Source: Eutrigla gurnardus (lineage: Eukaryota; Chordata; Actinopteri; Perciformes; Triglidae). From it: a DNA stretch of 64,000 bases. Below, one piece after another: positions 42,685 through 54,441 of the stretch. The translations under genes were made by a program, and so were the position numbers. Numbering within the stretch: position 1 is the first letter of the stretch; every line of letters begins with the position of its first letter. Location of the stretch: the NCBI GenBank assembly GCA_963514095.1, contig OY741280.1, positions 7,949,964 through 8,013,963 on the forward strand, read 5' to 3'. The notes under the pieces are model-generated. The model made no database searches. It was not told the origin of the DNA and saw only the letters and a program-made list of their open reading frames with translations.

Positions 42685-45600
42685 TTGATCTCGGTGCGTC
42701 GCGGCTCTTCTTTTGTGGCTTGTCGCAGTAGGTAAGGGTCGACACAGAATTAGCGTATCGTGTTGTACAGTTAGGCTAGCTAACGTCGCATGCTAAGTCA
42801 GGAGCTAGCCGTTAGCGTTATCTTTGGCTTCGTGAACGCTGTCGTTTAGGTTGCTAAATGAAAAGTTGGCAGAAACGCGTAGCGGTGTTAAATACATATC
42901 ATAGGCTACGTGAATACAAACAATTATTAGGCAACTTCTGTCTCAGATACGGGCCGATGCAGAGAATGTGGTGCCAAACTTCAGGCAAAAATCTGTCATT
43001 TTAAAGTTGACTTGCTTTGTCGCGGTAGCTGCATGCATTAAAACATGGCTAATGTACCGAAACTACACTTTAATTCGGTATGCCTGCCACACACCACCAA
43101 CTACACTATATCTGTTGTAAGCCCTTCTGTTGCCTCGTTATTCATTCAGTGGTACCTGAGCTAAATACAGATCTGAAGAGTTGCTGAAGTGTTTAATATC
43201 CATACAAATGTTTTAAAGTGATAATGATTGATAATACTGAGCAAATGTCTGAGGACGGCTATCAATATTCCCAGAAACATTCATTGCGTTTGTCCTCATG
43301 AGAACTATGCTGAAAATGTCGTTTTTCTTTTGTTTTCAGCTACCGAGGGAAAAGCAGTCCCTTCCCTTCCACATTTTGGGAATGGCTATCACGTCAAAGG
43401 TAAGACATTAGATAACATCAGTGGGATCTATTTTCCCTCCCCTCAGAATGTAGCCTAATTACAGGACTGTGTATTGTTCTTGCAGGAGTGATCTCCCTGC
43501 CTTATGCTGAGATCAAGGAGCCTTTTGAGGCCTGGTTGGACCTCGCTGCAAAGTCCAGCCGAATAGACTACTACCATGGTAAGAAACCACCCAGCTTGTG
43601 GCTTTGGTTTTAAACCTGACTCGGCATTTAACCTGCTTGAGTGGATCAGTGATGTGAAACTGAGAAGCTGTTGTGTCAGACCAAAGCGACTAGAGCGAAA
43701 CATGAGCACCCAGTACTTAAAACAAAGAAGTGAAAAGGGATGATTAAGCATTTTTGAGGAACGTATTCTGTTGACTCATGTTCAATAATCACATGAGTAT
43801 GTATATGATTTATTTTGTATCCTTACCATCCTGAGGTAAAATATCAGAATTAAAACTTATGAAATCACAAATGCATGAGGAATTGAATGATTCTGTTGCA
43901 GCAGCAGATTATTTTTTTGTACTGTAAACATTTGTGGGTGCTTTAAAAACATATTTTACTTTCAATTTACCTACTTACCTTACGTGTCGCAGACCACACG
44001 TTTCTGTAACATTCAAATGAGATGACACACACTGTGTAAGGGTTAAACAAATACTGGGTATCTTACAAAATGAAGCTCTTGCTGCAGATACAGTAATGAA
44101 TGGCTATATGTAATTGCACACTGAGACGTAAGGATCTAATAATGTCTAACTTCTCACTTTGCTCATCACCAGGCCAGGTGTCAACCTATCAGTTGGGGGC
44201 AGAGCAGCAGTGGGGCGTTGCCTATAAAATCACTCCTGAGACCACAGAGACGGAGCAGAATGTGATAAAGTGTTTCCAGGCCAACGGCACAAAGGATGAA
44301 GCAGTCGCACCGCAGCCGTCGCTGCCTGATGTGCAGGGCTTCCAGGTCTGTGAGTGTTAAAACGCTCTGTGCAGTATCTGAAATTCAAACCATAGTTATT
44401 AGATTGATATGTGTAACATTAGTCGTATCACCATAAACAGGTTTGAAGCTTGCCAGTCACAGCTGACCACCAAGTCTGGATTGTTTTATAGTACAGAAAG
44501 TCTATAATGTGTAGCCGCAGACTGAACCCGAGTAGACGGATTCCAAATGTAAATATTTCCTGCTCCTTCTGTTTTTGCGGTGTTGCATTTCAACCATCAC
44601 TGGATGTAGCGTAGCGCTCCCTGACATGCAGCCCGTCTGGTGAAAGGGCCTGTAAGTGTTCTGTAAACATTAAGGACTGGGAAAATTACGTGCAACGTGA
44701 AGACGGAACAATTAAAATCAGCACACTGCAGTGTTTATGGGAAACGGTTACCGCTCATATCCACCACAAACTCCTTCCAAAAATAATATGACCACAATTT
44801 CCGATTGAATCTAACCTTGACACATGTTGTCTGTGTGCTCATCAAGTGAACAATGTTTATGTGCCTTCTAGTTCCTGCGGATGGAGTACTATGGAGGTTC
44901 CCTGTGTGAAGTTTGGTAGAATGTGACCACCGTGGGTTACAAGAAGAACACGTACACACTGTGGGTGACCCATCAAGAGGGTGCAGGTGGCAAGGATGAG
45001 CCCGCCACACCCCTCCATTATGAGATGATGGGATACAACACACTGCTGGGCTCACATTACGACAAATACTTGGTGGACTACGACGAGTTCAGCACTCATG
45101 TGGACCCTAAAGTGTTTTTGCTGCCTGAAGGTTTGTGCTCTGGTCGAGGTGCATACATTTAAGACATTTTAAGTAAAGTTTAACAGGGGAGGGGAAAACA
45201 TGTTTCTCTTTTGTGAATCTGGCCCCTGCAGGGATGAGCTGTGGGGGGTTTCCCGGTCCAGGAGTGGAGCACCACATGTTGGCCAATCCGATGAAAGATC
45301 TCATCCACACCTCGGCATCCGGCCATTCACAGCACATGTTCGACCATTTCAAGGACAAGTTTCAGCGCCGGTACAGCGATGAAAGAGAGCATGAGAAAAG
45401 GGAACATGCTTTTGTTCACAACCTCCGGTGAGAAGTTAAATACAGACAAGGACTGCTTTATAACACTCCGGCATAGATACATATATATATATTATATATA
45501 TACCTGATGACTGTTTTTCCTGTTAGGTATGTCCACTCGAAGAATAGAGCAGGGCTGTCCTTCTCTTTGGCTCTGAACTCGCTGTCGGATCGCACCATGT

Positions 45601-47764
45601 CGGAGCTGTCCACCATGAGGGGACGGAAAGCAGGAAAGACCCCAAACAGGGGGCTCCCCTTCCCCTCAAAAAATTACCAAGGGGTGAATGTACCTGAGTC
45701 ACTTGACTGGAGGCTTTATGGTACATATATGTAATAGAAAATGTTAAAACAAAGATGCATCTTTTTGGCAGGACATCCCAGTTTTAACCTCAACTCTGCT
45801 CCTGCAGGTGCTGTGACCCCAGTGAAGGACCAGGCAATCTGCGGCTCCTGCTGGAGCTTTGCCACCACTGGAGCAGTAGAGGGTGCTCTCTTCCTGAAGG
45901 TGAAAAGGATTTGCTTGTGCCACAGTCGCTGGCCACATTCCAGTGTTTTCAATTGACAAGCCCACTTGCTCATGCTCTGTGAAGCCACACATGTTTAGCA
46001 TGGCAATTCATCTGGCCTTGTTTGGCAGATTTGCATTGCAGTTATGTTTCGTGTTCGGTTATTGGCATCTTTCTAAGTATTTAAGATTTAACTTGGGTTG
46101 CAATGTGGAGAAAATTCATAATTCTGTCATTGAGTCTGTATAATTTCTGCACAAATCTGCATCTGATGCTCAGTATTTCTCTCATCCGGAAGAGGGCCCA
46201 CAAGACGATTCGTTGTGCCACTTTGCCTCATGTCAGACAGATTTGTTTCTAAAGAAATAGAACTGAATGAATGTGTGCTTTGGCCTGCCTCCATCCTGCA
46301 CAAGGCGAAGCTCCAAGGCATTCAGTTTCCTGTGTTGCCAAGCAACTCAATCCAAACGATGGTTTGGTATGGGGTTTAGTGGCACCGCACCTGAGTGACA
46401 AACTGTTTGACTCACTCACACACAAACATTTGATCTTGTAGCTGCCAGTAGCTGTCTGATTGATGATAATGGAGATTTCTCAGGAGGTTGTTGACCCGCT
46501 GCAAGGAGAGAGAAAAAATGGGCAGAGGATAATGTGTCGGTGGAGTACTAAGTGTGATGGTGTGTTTGGCTCTCGTGCTTTCAGACCGGCTCCCTGCAGG
46601 TCCTGTCTCAGCAGATGCTGGTGGACTGTTCCTGGGGTTTCGGCAATAACGGCTGTGACGGAGGGGAGGAGTGGAGAGGATACGAGTGGATCATGAAACA
46701 TGGAGGCATCGCCACGACAGAAACTTACGGAGCTTATAAGGGGATGGTAAGATGATTCCAACATGTGAAGCCTGTACCTCTTGAAACAAAATGGCCTCAG
46801 AAGCCAGGGCTTGACCGTAAGGGTTGCTGTTACAGTCAGAACCGGAACCACATGATGTTTGTTTTGTTGTTTATGACAATATATCGGTTTTGGGATGTCT
46901 GCTGTCAGATTTCAGAACAGCCTGGTTAACCTGACGTCTCCCACAGACACGGCATCACACAAACTCTGTTACACAAGTGGTCAATTGAATGTCTCCTGTG
47001 GCCAGTTGCCATCGGAACAGAGGCAATAAAAGCTCAGTTGGAAATTTATTTCCAAAGATGCTATATATGACATTGGGAGCTTTTCTATTCCCTCTCAACG
47101 GCTTCCTCGTGGCGACGGGCAGTGTCATCAGCGGTAACCGCCGTATTAAGATGCCTTAAAAAATGATCTTAGCAGTATTGGCTGATCGCTTAGGAGTAAA
47201 GCGTTCGAGGGGACACATGTATGACCGGGACATGCAGAACGGTTTCCAGTCCTGACGTACCTCAGTATACAATGGTCTGCCTCCCTGTCTGAACAGAATG
47301 GACTTTGCCACGTGAACGCTTCCCAGCTTACCGCACCTATCAAGAGCTACACCAACGTGACGTCAGGAGATGCAGAAGCCCTGAAGCTGGCGCTCTTTAA
47401 AAACGGGCCGACGGCTGTCAGTATCGACGCTGCCCATCGATCATTTGTGTTCTACAGCCATGGTGTCTACTATGAACCAGCTTGTGGTAAGTTTGCCGTT
47501 AGCTCCCACTTTTTTTTTTACAGCAGCAACTGGCCTTTTGCGCTCTATAACTCTGTATGCTTCTTGTGTTTTCAAGGTAATACCACTGCGGATTTGGACC
47601 ACGCTGTGCTTGCGGTGGGATACGGCACACTGAAAGGGGAGCCGTACTGGCTGGTTAAGAACTCGTGGTCCACCTACTGGGGCAACAACGGCTACGTCCT
47701 CATGTCTATGAAGGATAACAACTGTGGCGTCACCACCGATGCCACATATGTTACACTGGCATAG
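42685..47764 (+). pseudogene. C1A cysteine protease (counting-factor-associated protein D-like), start codon and one codon broken
   Basis: Secreted papain-family protease with a long N-terminal region. Exons: about 42685-42731 (signal peptide core CVAALLLWLVAVA), 43340-43399, 43486-43578, 44173-44345, 44872-45130, 45232-45427, 45527-45720, 45808-45899, 46585-46746, 47297-47486, 47577-47764; all junctions are GT/AG and in phase. Inhibitor-type propeptide lies at 45232-45720. Catalytic residues are intact: Gln in VKDQAICGSCWSF with its Cys, His in DLDHAVLAVGYG, Asn in VKNSWSTYWG. Two lesions: no in-frame ATG precedes the signal peptide (an in-frame TGA sits just upstream), and TAG at 44917-44919 falls where a sense codon is expected (after SLCEVW). 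It is either a recent pseudogene or carries sequencing errors. Confidence 0.82.
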
Positions 47765-47986
47765 GTCTGCTCATTTCCTCTTTTTAACTAGGTGTTAATA
47801 CCACTATGTGAGAATACTACCACAGTAAGAAACCTCTCGACTCGTTGCTGTTTCTTTTAAAATGTAATCCGCTTTTTACCTGCCTGACTCAATTAATTGT
47901 GTGAAACTGAGGACCGACTGTGTCATACGAAAGGGACATGACTCCGAATGTTGGGTTCTCAGGTATGATCAAATCAAACTGAGCCG

Positions 47987-48015
47987 CGATGATGATGATG
48001 ATGATGATGATGATG
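47987..48015. repeat. (GAT)n microsatellite in protease 3' UTR
   Basis: Trinucleotide run about 220 bases after the stop codon. Confidence 0.9.
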
Positions 48016-48195
48016 TGTCAAATGTCGTTGAATAGTGTTGGGGTGAATCGAGATGCTGCACAACTCGCACACGAAACAAACGTGGTTTTGACAAGTGTAT
48101 TGCTGGTGCCTTCTTTTCAGTTGTACATTTTGGGACATTTTGTTATGGTACTTGATGATGTATTGCATCCAAATGCACTGGTCTGGAATCAATGC

Positions 48196-48201
48196 AATAA
48201 A
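48196..48201 (+). terminator. Polyadenylation signal of the protease gene
   Basis: AATAAA about 430 bases after the stop codon, the first canonical hexamer on this strand. Confidence 0.55.
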
Positions 48202-48209
48202 AGAAACAT

Positions 48210-51200
48210 TGGAAAGTTTTTCTGTTTGGTGGCTCCAGTGACGTCTGTGGTTGATCTAACAGGGAGGCATGCTTTCTACATCCGTGGAGCGGAGTATCTT
48301 ATCTTTGCATCTTATCTTTGCTTTGGAATAATTCATCTTGAATCAAATTCCTTTTCCTTATTTATTTTTCATGTAGTCTATGATAAATCCATATACATAA
48401 CAGTCCTCACTCGAAATAAAAGTAATGTGAAAAGTAATTTTACATTGGAGTATAATTCAATATAATAAAAAAAGAACTAACGTCTACAAATGCTGCTGAA
48501 ATCAAATATTTATTCACATGCTGCAGTCCCATCCCATAATATTCATACACAACTACAAGCTGTAGTTAGTCTTTAGAGTAAACTTGTTTTTTCTCTCTTT
48601 GCTTGAGAATGAGAATATAGAAAACCATGCTTGTTCAATACAACATTAAGATACAAGAAATGGTCCATAGACATGGTACACTTTTATTCAAAAATGTGTC
48701 TTGTATTTAATGCAAAAAATGTAACAAATCCTTCAGCCCTGATAATATGATGTCGGCATGTGTTTTCACACAGAAGGCTTTCCGATCTTAATGTTTACAA
48801 AACGATTCAATATGCATCCATAAATTGTTTCCTAGACACAAAAGGTGAGGTCCCAACACCAAATATTTAGTAAATAAATGATTTTCTCAGAACCTTAGTC
48901 TAAAATTATAAATGTGAAAAACAAATGTTCTTTGTGAAAATGATTGACGGCCCTGCGAGTGTGTTTCCTTTAACCATATATATGACTTTCTCAGCTGATA
49001 GTGTCAGCTGATGCAGCCTGATATGGACCACCTGGGCCGGGTGCTCCACAGGAAATAAAAGGCCCAGCTTCCTGGAGCTCTCCCACTTTCTACCCTGCCG
49101 GCACCAGAAGCCCTGTTGCTGCTTTTGTGTTTGCTGTTTATCCACACGCACACTACTGATGTTGGATTTTCACACCTCATACTTGTATTTAGTTCCACTC
49201 TATACTTAAATTAGAAGTAAATATATTGAAGATATATGGAGCTGAATAACTGGCACTTACACATTTGGAAACGAGCACACTCTTCTGCATGCCACTAGAG
49301 AGCAGCAACAGCACAGAAATGATGTGTTATTTAGGACCATTCAAGACCTGTGGGTCAAAGGAGCTGATGTGCTCATAGGTCATCGAGTTCGCTCACAGAA
49401 TATATAATATATTTCTGATTTTTAAGAATATATATATATATATATATATATAAATATATATAATCAGCAAATCAGCTTTTATTTTCCATACACCAAAAAT
49501 ATAGAACTGAAAAGTTTTGAAGTTAACTCATTAAATCCCAGCACATGTCTGTTTCATTTAATTTGAGACCTTTTTTTAAAATAAACCTTGATAATCCATA
49601 AACGACTTAAACTGGTGCAGCTCAGACATTTCTCATGGTTCAGTTTAGGGAACATTTTTAACTTGTTTCTACTGAGGAGTTAACGACTACAATTGTTTCC
49701 AGATTACCTATATATACATATTTATTCATATCTTTGCATATGGTAAAAAAAAAAACTAAATTTAAATTTGAAAGGAAACTTAAATTGGTTTTCCTGAAGA
49801 GTAGAGGGCAACTCCCTCCAAGACAATGCCGAGGGTTTTATTCCTCATACATACTGAAACATTACTTTACATTGAACTGACTCTCACCTGTGGGTGGATT
49901 ACTGAACAGGCCCAGGGCCCCAAATTGTCAGGGGCCCCCATGGCCTTCATCTACAAAATGTCAATCCACAAGACATCTAGGAAGACATTCAAAATGACTA
50001 CAAACAAACATGAAGTGACTACAAAGAGACAAAAAAATTACACAAAATAATTTCCAATAATGACAAAACCCAAAGAGAGATGTGGACCACAACAGACAAA
50101 AACAGGCTAAACAAGTATAAAGTATGTGTGTTGCTTCTGGAGCCTCTTGCGGGCGTGTGCCCAGGTGCCCATTGTCTAATATTACAACCACGACGCCACT
50201 TAAACCTTCCAACCTGACAGATTGTTATTCTTTACTTTAATTATAGGCTTCTATGCTGACAATAATTACCGCTCAGCTGTCATGTTATGTTTATATTTAA
50301 ACCCTCCAGGTAGCACAGAGTACACAGGCACGTATGTGAACAATGACGTCACAGCTGTTGGTTATATGACACATTTGTAAAAAAGCAGAGGACTTCACAA
50401 AAAGAATTGAACGCTGCAACCAGTTTTTAATCACACCATCCATCCTCATTCACACTTTGAGATGGAGGGAAACGCCCCAAAAATCATTTGCTTGAAAACA
50501 AACAAATACATCTTGTATAAGGAAGCTTTTCTGATTTTTAAGATCTTATTGTTGTGGAATCTCCAAGATCCCTCGAATACTTGACACCTGAATCATGCCT
50601 GTTTGTGCAGTGAGAATATGCATGTTGTCACGAATAATAAAGACATCAATCAATCAATCTAGCTGAGGTGACTCAGTTTAACCCGAAATAGGTCACTTCC
50701 TTAAACAATACCAGTATTGGAGAGTCGCAGCGAGTTTCAAACATTCTACGCAAGCAAAGTTCATTATGTACATGATGTAAGTTAATTTACTTACACTGAA
50801 AGGACATGGGACACAAACAGTGGCCTCCAGGGTGAAAGTCCAGTGTTTGTTACACCCTAACATCCACTCCAGCCTTCTCCCTACGAGGACTTTATCCCTC
50901 ATTATACTCTATTGACTTCCTCTTTGCTCCCAATCACAATGGCCACTAAAGGTGACTGCCTAACATTAAAGGTAAATATGGGTTAGAACAAGATGGTTGC
51001 TTCCCATCTGAGATTTACAAGGGCTATTCTTTAAGGTCCAAGTGTCCAAATAATTGTTTGTAATGAGCATTATTATTTTAAATTATATATTTTATCAATT
51101 TAAATCTGTGTTCATATCATGCATTCTGCCTAAATAAATCATTTCTGTGTAACCACATAACCATGAAATGGTTATATGGTTAAACTAAATAACGTTTTCT

Positions 51201-51650
51201 TGTGTCTTGATGTTTCACATGTGGCATACTTAAACACCGCATACCCTGTATTTATCAAAAAGTCCCCCCCCCCAAATGATTATGCCAACACTAATGTTTT
51301 GTCACAATAATTGTACATTCACCAACCATTCTTAAGAATCATTTTGTTGTTAAACCCTACGTATGCAGTTTTCACAAAGACATTTACCAATGTTTTCTTA
51401 TGTGGGATTTACAACACATGAGATTCATCAAGATAAGAACACAGGTGCGAACATTTTTCTACAGTTTAAGAACACGCCATGTATCCGACGTAGACTTTTT
51501 TTTTAGGAACTTTCTTAATTATATTTATGAGGACTAATTTAAGAAATGATTGTTTCCTTGTTAAAGGTGGAGTATGTAACACCTGGCTACTGGCTGGCAT
51601 GCTCATTTCAGTCTGCAGCACAACACTTCTTTTACATTACCTTAAACCTG
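48210..51650. other. Intergenic DNA
   Basis: AT-rich and without recognisable genes. It holds a TA run (49430-49462), a block with repeated GACTACAAA/GACAAAA motifs between GGCCCC-rich edges (about 49905-50210) that resembles a common fish repeat, and copy 2 of the 133-bp repeat (50379-50511). Confidence 0.5.
50379..50511 (+). repeat. Unidentified 133-bp dispersed repeat, copy 2
   Basis: Differs from 25742-25874 by only a few bases (for example AACGCCCC versus AAAGCCCC). Flanks are unrelated. Confidence 0.85.
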
Positions 51651-54441
51651 CACATTTACACGGGGAGAACATGCAAACTCCACACAAGGCAAGGCAAGGC
51701 AACTTTATTTGTATAGCACATTTCATACACAAGGCAGACTCAAAGTGCTTCACATCATAAAACAAAGTGAGAAGAAAGTGATTGTTGTTTACTCTGGGAA
51801 TCACTAACAGATTGGTCTCAGAAGATCTTAGTGGTCTAGAAGGCTTATGTAGTGGGAGCATATCAGTGATATACTTCGGTCCTAGACCATGTAGTGATTT
51901 ATATGTGAGCAGGAGGATTTTGAAATCAATCCTCTGACATACAGGGAGCCAATGTAAGGATTTAAGAATTGGTGTAATGTGCTTACATTTTTTGGTCTTT
52001 GTAAGAACTCTAGCAGCAGCGTTCTGAACAAGCTGTAGCTGCCTGACAGTTTTTTTCGGAAGACCTGCAAGGAGACCATTACAGTAGTCTAGCCTACTAG
52101 TAATAAAGGCATGTACAAGTTTTTCTAAGTCTTGAGCTGACATGAGCCCTCTAAGTCTTGCTACATTTTTTAGGTGATAGTAGGCTGATTTTGTTACTGA
52201 TTTAACGTGACTGTCGAAATGTAAATCAGAATCCATAATAACCCCAAGATTTCTGGCTTTGTTTGAGGTTTTCAGGGACAGAGAGTGAAGGTGTTGAATT
52301 ACTTTAAACCTTTCTTTTTTAGCACCAAAAACAATTATCTCAGTTTTGTCCTCATTTAGTTGTAGGAAGTTTTGGCACATCCAGTCTTTGACTTGCTCAA
52401 TGCACTGGCACAGAAGATCTATGGGGCGATAGTCGTTTGGTGATAGTGCTACATAGATTTGGGTGTCATCGGCATAGCAATGGTGGTCAATGTTATTATT
52501 TTGCATGATTTGTCCTAGTGGGAGCATGTAGATGTTGAATAAAGTTGGCCCCAAGATTGAACCTTGGGGGACTCCACACGTTACATTGGTAGGTTCTGAT
52601 ACAAAGTCGCCAATGGAAACAAAATAGTTCCTATCTTGTAGATATGACTTGAACCAGTTTAAGACTGTGCCTGAGAGCCCCACCCAGTTTTCCAACCTGT
52701 CCAAGAGTATTGAGTGGTCGACAGTGTCAAATGCAGCACTGAGGTCTAATAGCATTAATATTGAAGTTTTGCCAGAGTCTGTGTTAAGACGGATGTCATT
52801 TACAACTTTAATAAGGGCCGTCTCGGTGCTATGAAAAGGTCGAAATCCTGACTGGAAGTTGTTGTGGCAGCCAGTTGAAGCCAGGAAGTGATTTAGTTGT
52901 TGGAGGACAACTTTCTCAATTATTTTACTTATGAAGGGTAGATTTGAAATTGGTCTGTAGTTGTTGATAATAGAGGCATCTAGGCTCCGCTTTTTTAGAA
53001 GAGGTTTAATGACTGCAGTTTTGAAGGCCTTTGGGAAATTGCCTGATTGAATGGAGTTATTAACTATTTGGAATACGTCTATTGATAGGCAGTCAAAAAC
53101 ATTCTTAAAAAAGTTGGTAGGTAAAGCATCAAGGCAGCAGGTGGATGATTTTAGATTTGTCACCGTTTCCACTAGAGTTTTAGAGTCTATGGCATTAAAG
53201 CTTGCCATCATTGCTGTGTTACTTTTGCCTGAACAGGGTGGTGATCCAACTTTTTTGTTTGAGATATTGATGGCGCGTCTGATGCCTTCAATTTTATTAG
53301 TATAAAAGAATGCAAACTCATTGCATTTCTGCGTGGAATGGAGTTTAGCTGGTATTTGTGTTGGGGGGTTGGTCAGTCTGTCAACAGTTGCAAATAGGGT
53401 TTTCGCCTTATTAGTGTTGTTGTTTATGATATTGGAGAAGTATGTTTCTCTCGCACTTTTTAAGACTAAATTGTAGGCCCGGAGGCTCTCTTTATAGATG
53501 TCATGGTGAATATGAAGTTTAGTACTCCGCCAGATTCGTTCAGCCTTCCTGCACTCTCTTCTCTGGGCTGTCACAACAGCAGCTTTTCTCCAGGGTGCCT
53601 TTTGCTTACCAGAAATTGTTTTAACCGTAGCAGGTGCAATGACATCTATGACATTCAGAATTTTGGAATTAAAGATGTTTACAAGATCATCAGCATGACA
53701 TGGGTTTAGAGGTGGTAACGAGGAAATGGCATTTTTAAAGAGTACATTGGCATGTTCATTGATGTACCGCTTTTTGACCTTATTTGATTCTGTTTGTGTG
53801 TCAGGAATGAAAGAAATATTAAAGAAAACACAGAAGTGATCAGACAATGAAGGATCAGTCACAAAAACATCAGAAACATTGAGACCTTTTGTGATAATCA
53901 GGTCCAGGGTGTGTCCCTTACAATGAGTAGCCTCTTTCACATGTTGAGAAAGGTCAAATGTGTCTAGAATATTAAAAAGTTCTTTTGCACCCTTGTCATT
54001 CAAATCATCAATATGAAAATTAAAGTCACCAGTTATAACTAGGCAGTCAAAATCAGTGGAGATGCTAGACAATAATTCAGTAAAATCATCGAAAAAATTT
54101 GACGAATATTTAGGTGGCCTGTAAATAATTAACAGGAGAACTCTGGGAGAGCATTTCAACACAGCACAAAGATATTCGAATGATGTAAAAACACCAAGGG
54201 ACATCTGTTTCCCCTGAAATGTATTTTTAAATATAGCAGCAACCCCTCCACCTCTTTTCACAGATCTACAAACATCAATAAAATTATAGTTGGGGGGTGC
54301 TGTCTCGATCAGAATGCTTGCACTGTTATTTTGTTCTAGCCATATTTCAGTTAAAAACATAAAATCAAGTTTAGAAGTGGTAATAAAATCATTGACTAAA
54401 AATGATTTGTTATTAAGAGACCTTACATTTAGCAGACCCAT
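51637..54441 (-). pseudogene. LINE ORF2, copy 2, C-terminus replaced by 3' UTR and flanking sequence
   Basis: Endonuclease and reverse transcriptase motifs are all present (GLLNVRSL, ITGDFNFHID, LLDLSAAFDTVDH, GVPQGSILGP, CYADDTQIY). From the ATG at 54441 the frame is about 934 codons, and it stays open upstream to 54645, next to the ORF1 stop. The 3' deletion removes the normal end after LLVIPRVNNNH; the frame then reads through the remaining UTR and tail and stops in host DNA at 51637. Loss of the 3' UTR hairpin region probably makes this copy immobile. Confidence 0.85.
51655..51685 (+). repeat. Short LINE fragment hit by the second LINE insertion
   Basis: CGGGGAGAACATGCAAACTC is a hallmark of the widespread Maui/CR1-type LINE tails in fish. 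LINE copy 2 begins right after it. Confidence 0.5.

Noticed and set aside
46460..46696. 78-codon + frame over protease exon 9
   Set aside because: It is out of phase with the flanking exons; the in-phase frame encodes the conserved protease segment.
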